A stretch of 64,000 nt of DNA, taken from the NCBI RefSeq assembly GCF_009759665.1, contig NZ_WQNE01000030.1, positions 40,471 to 104,470 of the forward strand. The letters run 5' to 3'. The translations under genes were made by a program, and so were the position numbers. Below the pieces are notes generated by a model that was not told the origin of the DNA, did no database searches, and worked only from the letters and a program-made list of their open reading frames with translations. Within the stretch, counting starts at the first letter, position 1, and every line of letters starts with the position of its first letter. The DNA comes from Bradyrhizobium cajani. GTDB lineage: Bacteria; Pseudomonadota; Alphaproteobacteria; Rhizobiales; Xanthobacteraceae. Positions 42,196-51,255 of the stretch are shown here, piece after piece.

Positions 42196-43164
42196 TTATA
42201 GAGACCGCCGGAAGTAATGCGCGATTTCGCCGATAACGCCGCGGCGGAAGGTCAGCACGCAGACCACGAAGATCGAGCCCTGGATCACCGTCACCCACTG
42301 GCCGAAACCCGCCAGATATTGCTGCATGGCGATGATCGCGAACGCGCCGACCACCGGGCCGAAGATGGTGCCGAGACCGCCGACCAGCGTCATCAGCACG
42401 ACTTCGCCCGACATCGTCCAGTGCACGTCGGTGAGCGAGGCGTTCTGCGCCACGAACACCTTCAGCGAACCGGCAAAGCCGGCCAGCGTGCCCGACAGGA
42501 TGAAAGCCAGGAACTTGTACTGGTCGGTCCGGTAACCAAGCGAGATCGCGCGCTGCTCGTTCTCGCGGATCGACTTCAGCACCTCGCCGAACGGCGAGTT
42601 GATGATGCGGAAGATCAGCAGGAAGCCGCCGAGGAAGCCGGCCAGCACGACATAATAGAGCACGGTCGGCTTGGAGAGATCGAACACGCCGAACATGCGC
42701 CCTTGCGGGATGCCCTGGATACCGTCCTCGCCGTGGGTGAACGGCGCCTGGAGGTAGATGAAGTACAGGAGCTGCGACAGCGCCAGCGTGATCATCGAGA
42801 AATAGATGCCCTGACGGCGAATCGAGATGTAGCCGGTCACGATCGACAGGACGAACGCCGCGGCGACGCCGACGAGGATGCCGAGCTCGGGCGGTAGCGC
42901 CCACACTTTCAGCGCATGCGCGCTGCAATAGCCCGCCGTTCCCAGAAACATCGCGTGGCCGAACGACAACAGACCGCCATAGCCGACCAGCAGGTTGAAG
43001 GCGCAGGCGAGCAGCGCAAAACACAACGCCTGCATCACGAAGAACGGATAGACTCCCGTGAATGGCACCGAGGCCAGCAGCAGCGCCATCACTGCGAATA
43101 CGATCATCTCGTCGCGCATCGCGCGCGGGGTTGTCGGCAGCGTGTCGTCCGTCAGGGTTGTCAT
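42196..43164 (-). CDS. Branched-chain amino-acid-type ABC permease (LivM-like)
   Basis: A 322-aa permease with about nine hydrophobic helices. GYISIRRQGIYFSMITLALSQLLYFI and ENEQRAISLGYRTDQYKFLAFILSGTLAGFAGSLK are the LivM pattern. It is the last gene of a five-gene importer operon read leftwards, two bases after livH-like. Bradyrhizobium has dozens of such importers, for amino acids, amides or aromatic acids, so the substrate is left open. Confidence 0.92.
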   Translation of the reverse strand: MTTLTDDTLPTTPRAMRDEMIVFAVMALLLASVPFTGVYPFFVMQALCFALLACAFNLLVGYGGLLSFGHAMFLGTAGYCSAHALKVWALPPELGILVGVAAAFVLSIVTGYISIRRQGIYFSMITLALSQLLYFIYLQAPFTHGEDGIQGIPQGRMFGVFDLSKPTVLYYVVLAGFLGGFLLIFRIINSPFGEVLKSIRENEQRAISLGYRTDQYKFLAFILSGTLAGFAGSLKVFVAQNASLTDVHWTMSGEVVLMTLVGGLGTIFGPVVGAFAIIAMQQYLAGFGQWVTVIQGSIFVVCVLTFRRGVIGEIAHYFRRSL

Positions 43165-43166
43165 AA

Positions 43167-44030
43167 TCAGGCCGCCCTTCCCGTCAATCCCGTTGGCTTC
43201 ACCAAGAGCACCAGCACCATCAGCACGAAGACGACGGTGTTGGAGGCCTCGGGGTAGAAATATTTGGTCAGGCCCTCAATCACGCCGAGCGCGAATCCGG
43301 TGATGATCGAACCCATGATCGATCCCATGCCGCCGATCACGACCACCGCGAACACGACGATGATGAGGTCGGCGCCCATCAGCGGCCGCACCTGGTTGAT
43401 CGGCGCCGAGAGCACGCCGGCGAGCGCGGCAAGGCCGACGCCGAGACCGTAGGTCAGCGTGATCATGCGCGGCACGTTGATGCCGAAGGCGCGCACCAGC
43501 GTCGGATTCTCGGTCGCAGCGCGCAAGTACGCGCCGAGCCGCGTCTTCTCGATCAGGAACCAGGTGGCCAGACACACGATCAGCGAGAACACGACCACCC
43601 AGCCGCGGTAGATCGGCAGGAACATGAAGCCGAGATTCATGCCGCCCCTGAGCTGATCCGGAATGGCGTAAGGCAGGCCGGAGGAGCCGAAATAGTTCTG
43701 AAACACGCCCTGCACGATCAGCGCGATGCCGAAGGTGAGCAGCAGGCCGTAGAGGTGATCGAGCCCGGTCAGCCATTGCAGCATGGTCCGTTCCAGGATC
43801 ATGCCGAAGATGCCGACGATGATCGGCGCCAGCAGCAGCGCCCACCAGTAATTGATGCCGCCGAGGTTCAACAGGAAATAGGCGACGAAGGCGCCCATCA
43901 TGTAGAGCGCGCCATGGGCGAAATTGATGATGTTGAGCATGCCGAAGATCACGGCAAGCCCGAGACTGAGCAGCGCGTAGAACGAGCCGTTGATCAATCC
44001 CACAAGTAACTGTGCGTAGAGAGCCTGCAT
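43167..44030 (-). CDS. Branched-chain amino-acid-type ABC permease (LivH-like)
   Basis: A 287-aa permease with about eight helices. The N terminus, LLVGLINGSFYALLSLGLAVIFGMLNIINFAHGALYMMGAF, and the EAA-like loop AATENPTLVRAFGINVPRMITLTYGLGVGLAALAG are the LivH pattern. It pairs with the LivM-like subunit to form the channel. It follows the binding-protein gene by 68 bases. Confidence 0.93.
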   Translation of the reverse strand: MQALYAQLLVGLINGSFYALLSLGLAVIFGMLNIINFAHGALYMMGAFVAYFLLNLGGINYWWALLLAPIIVGIFGMILERTMLQWLTGLDHLYGLLLTFGIALIVQGVFQNYFGSSGLPYAIPDQLRGGMNLGFMFLPIYRGWVVVFSLIVCLATWFLIEKTRLGAYLRAATENPTLVRAFGINVPRMITLTYGLGVGLAALAGVLSAPINQVRPLMGADLIIVVFAVVVIGGMGSIMGSIITGFALGVIEGLTKYFYPEASNTVVFVLMVLVLLVKPTGLTGRAA

Positions 44031-44098
44031 CGATCGATCTCGTACCCGGTCTCGTTATGCCATTTCACTCTGCCGCGCGCCCGCGGGCGCGGCCGATC

Positions 44099-45319
44099 TC
44101 ACTTCTTCACCAGAGGACAGGCGCTTTCCGACAGCGGCCGGAAGGCCTGCTCGCCGGGAGTCGTGCCGATCAGCTTGTAATAGTCCCAGGGCCCCTTGGA
44201 CTCCTCGGGCTTCTTCACCTCGAAGAGATAGGCCGGATGCAGCTTGCGGCCGTCGGCGCGGATCGTACCCTGGCCGAACAGCGCATCGTCCGTCGGCATC
44301 TCCTTCATCTTGGCGACGACCTTGGCGCCGTCATGCGGATTGCCGCCCATCGCCTCCAGCGCCTTGAAATAGTGCAGCAGCCCCGAATAGACGCCGGCCT
44401 GCACCATCGAGGGCATCGCCTTGTTCTTCATGCGCTCGGAGAAGCGCTTGGAGAACGCGCGCGTACCGTCGTTCATGTCCCAATAGAAGGTCTCGGTGAA
44501 GTTCAGGCCCTGCGCCACCTTCAGACCGAGCGCGTGCACGTCGGTGATGAAGAGAAGCAGGCCCGCAAGCTTCTGGCCACCCGAGACGATGCCGAACTCC
44601 GCGGCCTGCTTGATGGTGTTGGTGGTGTCGCCGCCGGCATTCGCCATGCCGATGATCTTGGCCTTGGAGGCCTGCGCCTGAAGCAGGAACGACGAGAAGT
44701 CGGCGGTATTCAGCGGATGTCTGACATTGCCGATCACCTTGCCGCCCGATTTCACCACGACCGCGGCAGTGTCGCGCTCGAGGGCGTGGCCAAAGGCGTA
44801 GTCCGCGGTCAGGAAATACCATGTGTCGCCGCCCGCCTTCACCAGCGCCTGCCCGGTGCTGTTGGCCAGCATGTAGGTATCGTAGACCCAATGAATGGTG
44901 TTCGGCGAGCACTGCGCGTTCGTGAGGTCGGACGTCGCCGCGCCCGTATTGATCATGATCGAGTTCTTCTCTTTCACGACGTTGTTGACCGCCAGCGCAA
45001 CGCCGGAGTTCAGGACGTCCATGAAGATGTCGACCTTCTCGACGTCGATCCATTGTCGAGCAATCGTGGAGCCGATGTCGGGCTTGTTCTGATGGTCGGC
45101 CGAGATCAGGTCGAGCTTCCAGCCCTTCGCGGCAAGCCCGGAATCCTCGATAGCCATCTGGGCGGCGACGGTCGAGCCGGGGCCGCCGAGGTCGGCATAG
45201 AGTCCCGAATTGTCGGTCAGCACGCCGATCTTGATGTTCTTGTCCTGTGCGACCGCGCCGCCTGCCGCACCGAACGCCAGGGCCGTGCCGAGCAACATTG
45301 CCGAAATGCCGTGCTTCAT
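44099..45319 (-). CDS. ABC transporter substrate-binding protein (LivK/family 1 type)
   Basis: A 406-aa periplasmic receptor. The signal peptide is about 24 residues (MKHGISAMLLGTALAFGAAG..., cleaved near AVA-QDK), followed by the type I fold starting KIGVLTDNSGLYADLGGPGSTVAAQMAIED. It has the features of the branched-chain, amide or aromatic-acid receptors. The ATG at 45319 is preferred, since the longer frame would precede the signal. The order ATPase, ATPase, receptor, permeases is unusual but seen in rhizobial clusters. Confidence 0.92.
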   Translation of the reverse strand: MKHGISAMLLGTALAFGAAGGAVAQDKNIKIGVLTDNSGLYADLGGPGSTVAAQMAIEDSGLAAKGWKLDLISADHQNKPDIGSTIARQWIDVEKVDIFMDVLNSGVALAVNNVVKEKNSIMINTGAATSDLTNAQCSPNTIHWVYDTYMLANSTGQALVKAGGDTWYFLTADYAFGHALERDTAAVVVKSGGKVIGNVRHPLNTADFSSFLLQAQASKAKIIGMANAGGDTTNTIKQAAEFGIVSGGQKLAGLLLFITDVHALGLKVAQGLNFTETFYWDMNDGTRAFSKRFSERMKNKAMPSMVQAGVYSGLLHYFKALEAMGGNPHDGAKVVAKMKEMPTDDALFGQGTIRADGRKLHPAYLFEVKKPEESKGPWDYYKLIGTTPGEQAFRPLSESACPLVKK

Positions 45320-45378
45320 GATCCGCTTCCCCAATATCCCTTTGATGATAGTAGCTCTTGATTGTCCGGCCTGCACAG

Positions 45379-46125
45379 CTACACGCCGAGATAGGTGTGG
45401 AGCTTGTCCATGTTGGCAGCAAGCTCCGCGTTGGAAAATCCGTCAATGATCTTGCCGTGCTCGACCACGTAATAGCGGTCGGCGACGGTCGAGGCGAACC
45501 GGAAGTTCTGCTCGACCAGGAGGATCGTGAAACCTTCCTTCTTCAGCCGCGCAATGGTGTGGCCGATCTGCTGGATGATGACCGGGGCGAGGCCTTCGGT
45601 CGGCTCGTCCAGCATCAGGAAGCTCGCACCGGTGCGCAGGATGCGCGCGATCGCGAGCATCTGCTGCTCGCCGCCTGACAGCTTGGTGCCCTGGCTGTTG
45701 AGCCGCTCCTTCAGGTTCGGAAACAGGTCGAAGATCTGCTCGAGCGGCAAGCCTCCTGCCCGCACCACCGGCGGCAGCAGCAAATTCTCCCGCACATCCA
45801 GGCTCGAGAAGATTCCGCGCTCCTCCGGGCAAAAGGCGATGCCCATGCGCGCGATCTTGTCGGAGGTTGCGCGGATGATGTCCTGGTTGTTGAACTTCAC
45901 CGAGCCGGAACGCTTGCCGATGATGCCCATGATCGACTTCAGCGTGGTGGTCTTGCCGGCGCCGTTACGCCCGAGCAGGGTGACGACCTCGCCGGCATTC
46001 ACGTCGAAGTTGATCCCGTGCAGGATGTGGGATTCGCCGTACCAGGCTTCCAGGTTGCGGACTTGAAGGATGTTGCCGCCGGTCGCAGCCTTTGCCGGAG
46101 CCTCGGCGATTGCAGTCTCAGGCAT
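45379..46125 (-). CDS. ABC transporter ATP-binding protein (LivF-like)
   Basis: A 248-aa ATPase. Walker A is LLGRNGAGKTTT, the signature LSGGEQQM and Walker B LMLDEPTEGLAP, with the LivF-specific tail FASTVADRYYVVEHGKIIDGF. The N terminus is longer than average by about 20 residues. Its start overlaps the end of the LivG-like gene by 8 bases. Confidence 0.94.
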   Translation of the reverse strand: MPETAIAEAPAKAATGGNILQVRNLEAWYGESHILHGINFDVNAGEVVTLLGRNGAGKTTTLKSIMGIIGKRSGSVKFNNQDIIRATSDKIARMGIAFCPEERGIFSSLDVRENLLLPPVVRAGGLPLEQIFDLFPNLKERLNSQGTKLSGGEQQMLAIARILRTGASFLMLDEPTEGLAPVIIQQIGHTIARLKKEGFTILLVEQNFRFASTVADRYYVVEHGKIIDGFSNAELAANMDKLHTYLGV

Positions 46126-46873
46126 GACCGGCTCCCAGATAGGCTTCCTTGACGCGCTCGTCCTTGGTGAGCTCGGAGTAATGACCTTGCGCGAGCACCT
46201 GCCCGCGCGTCAGCACGGTGATGATGTCGGAGAGATTGGCCACGACGCTCAGGTTATGCTCGACCATCAGAATGGTATATTTCGCGGAGATACGCTTGAT
46301 CAGCGCCGCGATCTTGTCGATGTCCTCGTGACCCATGCCGGCCATCGGCTCGTCCAGCAGCATCATCTCCGGGTCGAGCGCGAGCGTGGTTGCGATCTCC
46401 AGTGCGCGCTTGCGCCCGTAGGGCATCTCGACCGCAGGCGTATTGGCAAACTCGCTGAGGCCGACATCGTTCAACAGTTCGCGCGCGCGATCGTTGAAGT
46501 GGTTGAGCACGGACTTGGAGCGCCAGAAATCAAAGGAGCTGCCGTGCTGGCGCTGGAGCGCGACGCGAACGTTCTCCAGCGCGGTGAGATGCGGAAACAC
46601 GGCCGAAATCTGGAAGGAGCGAACAAGCCCCATGCGGGCCACGTCGGCCGGCGCCATCGCAGTGATATCCTGTCCCTTGTACAGGATTTTCCCGGCGGAC
46701 GGTTTCAGGAACTTGGTCAAAAGATTGAAGCATGTGGTCTTGCCGGCCCCGTTCGGGCCGATCAACGCATGAATGCTCCCACGGCGAACCTTGAGCGCAA
46801 CGTCGCGGACGGCGAAGAAGCCCGCGAACTCCTTGGTCAAGCCTTCCGTTTCGAGAATGAACTCATCGGCCAA
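46118..46873 (-). CDS. ABC transporter ATP-binding protein (LivG-like)
   Basis: A 251-aa ATPase. Walker A is LIGPNGAGKTTC, followed by the LivG-type segment MGLVRSFQISAVFPHLTALENVRVALQ; the signature is atypical (EMPYGRKRALEIA), as in many LivG proteins. Walker B is MMLLDEPMAGMGHED. The first codon is probably TTG at 46873, with GGGGGAAA upstream; the longer frame to 47116 is not conserved. It heads the operon. Confidence 0.92.
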   Translation of the reverse strand: MADEFILETEGLTKEFAGFFAVRDVALKVRRGSIHALIGPNGAGKTTCFNLLTKFLKPSAGKILYKGQDITAMAPADVARMGLVRSFQISAVFPHLTALENVRVALQRQHGSSFDFWRSKSVLNHFNDRARELLNDVGLSEFANTPAVEMPYGRKRALEIATTLALDPEMMLLDEPMAGMGHEDIDKIAALIKRISAKYTILMVEHNLSVVANLSDIITVLTRGQVLAQGHYSELTKDERVKEAYLGAGHA

Positions 46874-47226
46874 ACAGATTTCCCCCTGCCCGCACGACGC
46901 GCTGGCCGCGCGTGGCTGTCCTTGTTTACTTCGGCTTTCCAGAGGCCTTGGAGCCCATCCGGAACGCCGCCTCCGGGCGCGGAATATGCCGGAGGTGACG
47001 GGGGTTAGGCAAGGCGGAAAGCTGAGCAGATCAGGCGTCCGACTGGGATACAAATGCTCCCTTAGTCGGAGATGTTTCGACATCGCGCCTGCCCGGCCTC
47101 CCGGTTCGCAAGACACCGGTCATCAAGCCGTCGTTAACGGTCTTTCGTCCCGCGCGCCAGCCTTCATAGAAAATTTTCCCGCAAGCCGCATCATGTGCGG
47201 GATTTTGATCTGCCGGGAATATTGTT
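46874..47226. other. Divergent intergenic region without a recognised gene
   Basis: 353 bases between the LivG-like start and the PAS-like start. It must hold the promoters of both. No tRNA, small ORF with a good Shine-Dalgarno, clear -35/-10 pair or long hairpin could be supported. Confidence 0.6.
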
Positions 47227-47874
47227 TTGGATTTCGCAAGCGCCGCGCCCTCCGTCGTCAAGTCGATCAGGCAGCGTGATCTCCTGAACACGTGGCTGCG
47301 ACTTTATGCGCGCCAGCAAGTGGCGCCGGCGATCTGGGAGTACCAGCCTGCGCGGCTCGAGGAAGAGCTGTCGGATCTCATCTACTACACGGCGGACAAT
47401 TCGACGCCGACACCGCAGCTGACCATCCAGAGCGAAGGCACGCGCATCTCGCGCGCCTATGGACACACCGGCAAGGGCATCCTGCTGCACGACTATGTCG
47501 GACCGCGGCTCGCGCCCTTCGTGATGCCCATCTATCATGAATGCGTCGCGCGCGGGCTTCCGGTATACAGCGTTGCCGACGTCGATGACATCTACGGTCG
47601 CATCGTCGCCTATGAACGGCTGCTGCTGCCGTTCCTGACCGACGACAAGGTCAGCCACATCATCGCCTCGGTGAAGACCTTCTGCGAAGACGGAGGTTTC
47701 GAGATCAAGGATCTGATGCGCGGAAATGACGCGCCGCCGCGTCCCCGGCTGCGCGCCGTGATCGACCGCGACCTCTTTCATCGCGCGCCGGGCCGCATCG
47801 CGGCGGCCGATGTGATCGAACTCGCCGACCAGTCCGGCCCGAGCGTCACGACCGAGACCATCGAGCTGAACTAG
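47227..47874 (+). CDS. PAS_5-like protein of unknown function
   Basis: A 215-aa protein I place tentatively in the PAS_5 group, common in alphaproteobacteria. The pattern LLNTWLRLYARQQVAPAIWEYQPARLEEELSDLIYYTADNSTPTPQLTIQSEGTRISRAYG and the following CVARGLPVYSVADVDDIYGRIVAYERLLLPF resemble that family. No output domain is attached, so it may be an adaptor or sensor. The first codon is TTG with GGGAA upstream. Its stop codon lies in a 17-bp perfect inverted repeat. Confidence 0.6.
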   Translation: MDFASAAPSVVKSIRQRDLLNTWLRLYARQQVAPAIWEYQPARLEEELSDLIYYTADNSTPTPQLTIQSEGTRISRAYGHTGKGILLHDYVGPRLAPFVMPIYHECVARGLPVYSVADVDDIYGRIVAYERLLLPFLTDDKVSHIIASVKTFCEDGGFEIKDLMRGNDAPPRPRLRAVIDRDLFHRAPGRIAAADVIELADQSGPSVTTETIELN

Positions 47875-47974
47875 AGCTTCGGTTCTGATTGGATCAGAAC
47901 CGAAGCTCTAGAGTCTTATTTTGACGCGTTTCCTTCACGCGAACCGGTATCCACTTCGCTCGAAAACGCTCTAG
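47872..47974. repeat. Dispersed element with 17-bp perfect inverted repeat
   Basis: TAGAGCTTCGGTTCTGA (47872-47888) pairs perfectly with 47894-47910 around a 5-nt loop; the first three bases are the stop codon of the PAS-like gene. The rest (GACGCGTTT...CACGCG, then GAAAACGCTCTAG at the right end) resembles a repeat common in Bradyrhizobium. It may terminate transcription from the left. Confidence 0.7.
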
Positions 47975-47986
47975 CGGACCTTGGCT

Positions 47987-48346
47987 TCAGCTTTTCTTGG
48001 ACCCGACTTCCTTGGCATAGATCTCCGGCTTGAAGCCGACCAGCAGCTTGCCGCCAATTTCCAGCACCGGACGCTTGATCATCGATGGTTGCGCTAGCAA
48101 CAGCGCCAGCGCCTTCTTTTCGCTCAAGCCTTCCTTGTCGGCATCAGGCAGCTTCTTGAACGTCGTACCGGCGCGATTGAGCAGCGTCTCCCAGCCGACC
48201 TTGTCGCTCCACTGCTTGAGCTTGTCCTTCTCGACGCCCGCCGTCTTGTAGTCATGAAATTCATACGCGACGCCATGGGTGTCGAGCCAGGCGCGCGCCT
48301 TCTTCATGGTGTCGCAGTTCTTGATGCCGTAGATGATGTTGGCCAA
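47987..48346 (-). CDS. ArsC/Spx-like protein (YffB type)
   Basis: A 119-aa thioredoxin-fold protein of the ArsC superfamily. The N-terminal IYGIKNCDTMKKARAWLDTHGVAYEFHDYKT has a single active cysteine and lacks the paired cysteines of Spx; LAQPSMIKRPVLEIGGKLLVGF ends the fold. YffB-like members probably act on glutathione mixed disulfides, and arsenate reduction is not implied. The start is a TTG at 48346 with GAGGA upstream, because the longer frame runs into csaA's upstream region. Confidence 0.8.
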   Translation of the reverse strand: MANIIYGIKNCDTMKKARAWLDTHGVAYEFHDYKTAGVEKDKLKQWSDKVGWETLLNRAGTTFKKLPDADKEGLSEKKALALLLAQPSMIKRPVLEIGGKLLVGFKPEIYAKEVGSKKS

Positions 48347-48452
48347 GGCGTTCCTCGCGCATGCGTCGTATCGTGATACCCGTGGCGTTGTACGAAACTC
48401 CGGTTCGCGCGACAATATCGGCAGCGACACCAACTCCCCGAGTGAACATCTC

Positions 48453-48824
48453 ATGCACGTCACCCACGATCCCGCCGCGGCCGCCTCGCCGACCATCGAC
48501 TTCAATGCCTTCCTCGCCGTCGACATCCGCGTCGGCACCATCGTCGATGCAAAACCGTTTCCCGAGGCGCGCAAGCCGGCCTTTCGGCTGTGGATCGACT
48601 TCGGTCCCGCGATCGGTGTGCGCAAGAGCTCGGCGCAGATCACCGAGAATCATCCGATCGAGACGCTGGTGGGGCAACAGGTCGCGGCCGTCGTCAATTT
48701 CCCGCCGCGCCAGATCGGGCCGGTCGTCTCGGAAGTGTTGACGCTCGGCTTCCCCGATGCCGAGGGTAAGGTCGTGCTGGTGCAGCCGAGCAAGCCAGTG
48801 CCGAACGGCGGACGTCTGTTCTAG
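48453..48824 (+). CDS. csaA: CsaA-type tRNA-binding-domain chaperone
   Basis: A 123-aa protein with a tRNA-binding OB fold: FNAFLAVDIRVGTIVDAKPFPEARKPAFRLWIDFGPAIGVRKSSAQIT, then VAAVVNFPPRQIGPVVSEVLTLGFPDAEGKVVLVQP. CsaA is a small export chaperone known from Bacillus and found in many proteobacteria. The length is exactly that of the family. The ATG at 48453 was chosen because residues upstream in frame are not conserved. It is divergent from the ArsC-like gene. Confidence 0.88.
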   Translation: MHVTHDPAAAASPTIDFNAFLAVDIRVGTIVDAKPFPEARKPAFRLWIDFGPAIGVRKSSAQITENHPIETLVGQQVAAVVNFPPRQIGPVVSEVLTLGFPDAEGKVVLVQPSKPVPNGGRLF

Positions 48825-48934
48825 CGGCAGGCGATCAGAAGGCCGCCCCATCACCATCACCGCGCGGTGGTTTAATCCTCCGGCCTCCCGGCTCCGGGCT
48901 GGCGGGACTTGACCAAAAGCCTCTTTTGCAATAA

Positions 48935-49020
48935 AACTGACTGACTGGTCGTTTTTTTTAATTGATCGGCTTCCATTGCTGTTCCCCTAGCAAGACTCTA
49001 AAACGATCGATTGGTCAGTT
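48935..49020. promoter_or_regulatory. Paired operator sites upstream of the TetR/TauE operon
   Basis: AACTGACTGACTGGTCGTT (48935-48953) and AACGATCGATTGGTCAGTT (49002-49020) are imperfect inverted copies of each other: the reverse complement of the first, AACGACCAGTCAGTCAGTT, matches most of the second. The second ends 18 bases before the regulator start. They are likely sites for the TetR-type protein encoded next. Confidence 0.55.
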
Positions 49021-49038
49021 ATTTACGGACGTCCCCGC

Positions 49039-49671
49039 ATGCCCAAGATCAGCGACAAGCAGCGCGAAAGCCGGCGGCAGCAGATCCTCGAGGCCGCCCT
49101 CGCCTGCTTCGCCGAGAACGGTTTTCACCAGACCGGCATGGCCGACATCGTGAAGCGATCCGGGCTGAGCCACGGCGCGGTCTATCTCTACTTCCAGAGC
49201 AAGGATGACCTGATCGAGGCGCTCGCCGACGACCGGCATCGCCGCGAGGCCGTGCTCAACTCGGTCGCGCAGGGATCGGGCGATCCGATCGAAGGGCTGC
49301 ACGCGCTGGTCCGCGTCTACGCGCAATGGCTCACCGATCCCACGGGCGAAGCCCGGCGCCGCGTCGGCATCCATGGCTGGGCCGAAGCCCTGCGCAACCG
49401 CCGCGTCCGCGCCAGCGTCGTCGAAGGCATCGACATGCCGCGTGCCCTGATCGTGGCGCTGGTCGAACGCGCCCAGCATGACGGCCTCATCAAGCGCGAC
49501 CTTGGCGCCGACGCGATCGCGCGCGTGCTGATCGCAATCTTCCAGGGCTTTGTGCTGCAAAAATGCTGGGGTGAGGATTTTGACGTCGAAGCCTGCATGG
49601 CGGCCGTGGCGGGCGTGATCGAAGGATTTCGCACGACCAAGCCCGACATCAAGCGACGAACCAGGACGTAA
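49039..49671 (+). CDS. TetR-family transcriptional regulator
   Basis: A 210-aa regulator. The HTH is RRQQILEAALACFAENGFHQTGMADIVKRSGLSHGAVYLYFQSKDDLIEAL (about 12-62). The C-terminal domain (about 75-200) is of the TetR_C type with a helical dimer interface. It is followed after three bases by the TauE-family gene, so it probably controls that exporter and itself through the paired sites upstream. The inducer is unknown. Confidence 0.9.
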   Translation: MPKISDKQRESRRQQILEAALACFAENGFHQTGMADIVKRSGLSHGAVYLYFQSKDDLIEALADDRHRREAVLNSVAQGSGDPIEGLHALVRVYAQWLTDPTGEARRRVGIHGWAEALRNRRVRASVVEGIDMPRALIVALVERAQHDGLIKRDLGADAIARVLIAIFQGFVLQKCWGEDFDVEACMAAVAGVIEGFRTTKPDIKRRTRT

Positions 49672-49674
49672 GCG

Positions 49675-50457
49675 ATGAATTGGGTCCACGACCTCCTCGC
49701 CGGCGCCGGCGTCGGTCTCGTCGGCGGACTGACATCGGGCTTCATGGGGACGAGCCCGGGTGGCGGCCTCGTCATCTTCACCGTGCTGCTGCTCGGCGCC
49801 GAGCAGCACGTCGCCCAGGGCACGTCGCTGATCACACAGGTCCCGCCAACCGGACTCGCCGGCGTGCGCCGCTACTGGCAGGGCGGCAATCGCAGCCCCT
49901 TGTCGTGGATCGTCTGGATCGGCATCGGATTTCTCATCGGCGGCGCGGGCGGCGGCTACGCCGCGGCGGCGGTCCCCGATTCGGTTTTGCAATGGACTTA
50001 TGTCGTCTATCTCGTCGCGCTGATCGCTCTGCTGCTCCTGCGCCGTGATCGCAAGGAGGAGAGCAACGAAGCCTGCGGCCGCGACGATCGGCCCTGGCCG
50101 CCCCTGCTCCTCATCGGCATGCTTGCCGGATTTTCCTCCGGCTTCATGGGCATCGGCGGCGGGCTCGCGATCACCGTCGGCCTCGCCGCGGGCCTGCGCG
50201 TGCCGCAGCATCAGGCACACCTCGTCAGCCTCATCTTCTCAGTGATCCCGACCAACATTCCGGCGGCCTGGATCTACTGGAGCAAGGGACTCATGGTCGG
50301 CTGGCCGGCCATCGTGGGCATTGTCGCCGGTCTCTGGATCGGCACCGATCTCGGCGCGCGCATGGCCAATCGCGTCAGCAAATCGGTGCTGCGCCGGGCC
50401 ATGATCGCCCTCGTCTCGCTGATGGCGCTCTACATGAGCTACAAGGCGCTGACCTAG
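49675..50457 (+). CDS. TauE/SafE-family membrane exporter
   Basis: A 260-aa protein with about eight hydrophobic helices and the two TauE/SafE repeats: GLTSGFMGTSPGGGLVIFTVLL and GMLAGFSSGFMGIGGGLAITVGL. The family exports small anionic sulfur compounds such as sulfite or sulfoacetate; some members have other anions. The regulator gene immediately upstream suggests specific induction. No sulfonate-degrading gene is nearby. Confidence 0.9.
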   Translation: MNWVHDLLAGAGVGLVGGLTSGFMGTSPGGGLVIFTVLLLGAEQHVAQGTSLITQVPPTGLAGVRRYWQGGNRSPLSWIVWIGIGFLIGGAGGGYAAAAVPDSVLQWTYVVYLVALIALLLLRRDRKEESNEACGRDDRPWPPLLLIGMLAGFSSGFMGIGGGLAITVGLAAGLRVPQHQAHLVSLIFSVIPTNIPAAWIYWSKGLMVGWPAIVGIVAGLWIGTDLGARMANRVSKSVLRRAMIALVSLMALYMSYKALT

Positions 50458-50460
50458 TTT

Positions 50461-51165
50461 TCAGGGTCGCTTCGGAATGTTCAGCCCGCGCTGCACGGCC
50501 GGACGCGCCAGCCCGCGCTCGAGCCAGGCACCGACCGACTTGAACCGGCTGAACGCGACGAGATCGCCGGCGCCATAGAAACCGACGAGATTGCGCACCC
50601 AGCCGAGCATGGAAATGTCGGCGATGGTGTAGTCGTCATCCATGAACCATTGCCGGCCAGTGAGATGCGTCTCCATCACGCCGAGCAGGCGCTTGGACTC
50701 GTCCACGTAGCGTTCGAGCGGACGCTTGTCCTCGTAATCCTTGCCGGCGAATTTGTGGAAGAAGCCGACCTGGCCGAACATCGGCCCTATGCCGCCCATC
50801 TGGAAATGCACCCATTGGATGGTCCGGTAGCGGCGCGCCGCGTCCTCCGGCAGCAGCTTGCCGGTCTTCTCCGCGAGATATTGCAGGATCGCTCCGGATT
50901 CGAACAGCGGCAGCGGCCTGCTGCCCGGGCCGTTGGGATCGAGGATCGCCGGGATCTTGCCGTTCGGATTGAGCGAAAGAAATTCCGGGCTCTTCTGATC
51001 GTCCTTGCCGAAATCGACGAGGTGGACCTCGTAAGGCAATCCGATCTCCTCCAGCATGATCGAGACCTTGACGCCGTTCGGCGTCGGCAGGGAATAGAGC
51101 TGAAGCAGTTCGGGATGTTTCGCCGGCCAACGTTTGGTGATGAGAAAGGCGGACAGATCTGACAT
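50461..51165 (-). CDS. Glutathione S-transferase (YghU/Ure2p-like)
   Basis: A 234-aa GST. The thioredoxin-like half starts LLQLYSLPTPNGVKVSIMLEEIGLPYEVHLVDFGKDDQKSPEFLSLNPNGKIPAILDPNG, and the C-terminal helical half includes GGIGPMFGQVGFFHKFAGKDYEDKRPLERYVDESKRLL. TPNGVKV with its asparagine is the nu-class (YghU/YfcG) pattern, so disulfide-bond reduction of glutathione adducts is more likely than conjugation. Convergent with the TauE gene. Confidence 0.9.
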   Translation of the reverse strand: MSDLSAFLITKRWPAKHPELLQLYSLPTPNGVKVSIMLEEIGLPYEVHLVDFGKDDQKSPEFLSLNPNGKIPAILDPNGPGSRPLPLFESGAILQYLAEKTGKLLPEDAARRYRTIQWVHFQMGGIGPMFGQVGFFHKFAGKDYEDKRPLERYVDESKRLLGVMETHLTGRQWFMDDDYTIADISMLGWVRNLVGFYGAGDLVAFSRFKSVGAWLERGLARPAVQRGLNIPKRP

Positions 51166-51255
51166 CGGGACCTTTGGTGCGTGGACTGAGGCGCACCTAA
51201 TCTAAGCGAGGCACGCAACGGCGCAAGTCACGATCCGTGCGGGCAAGACCTGCGC

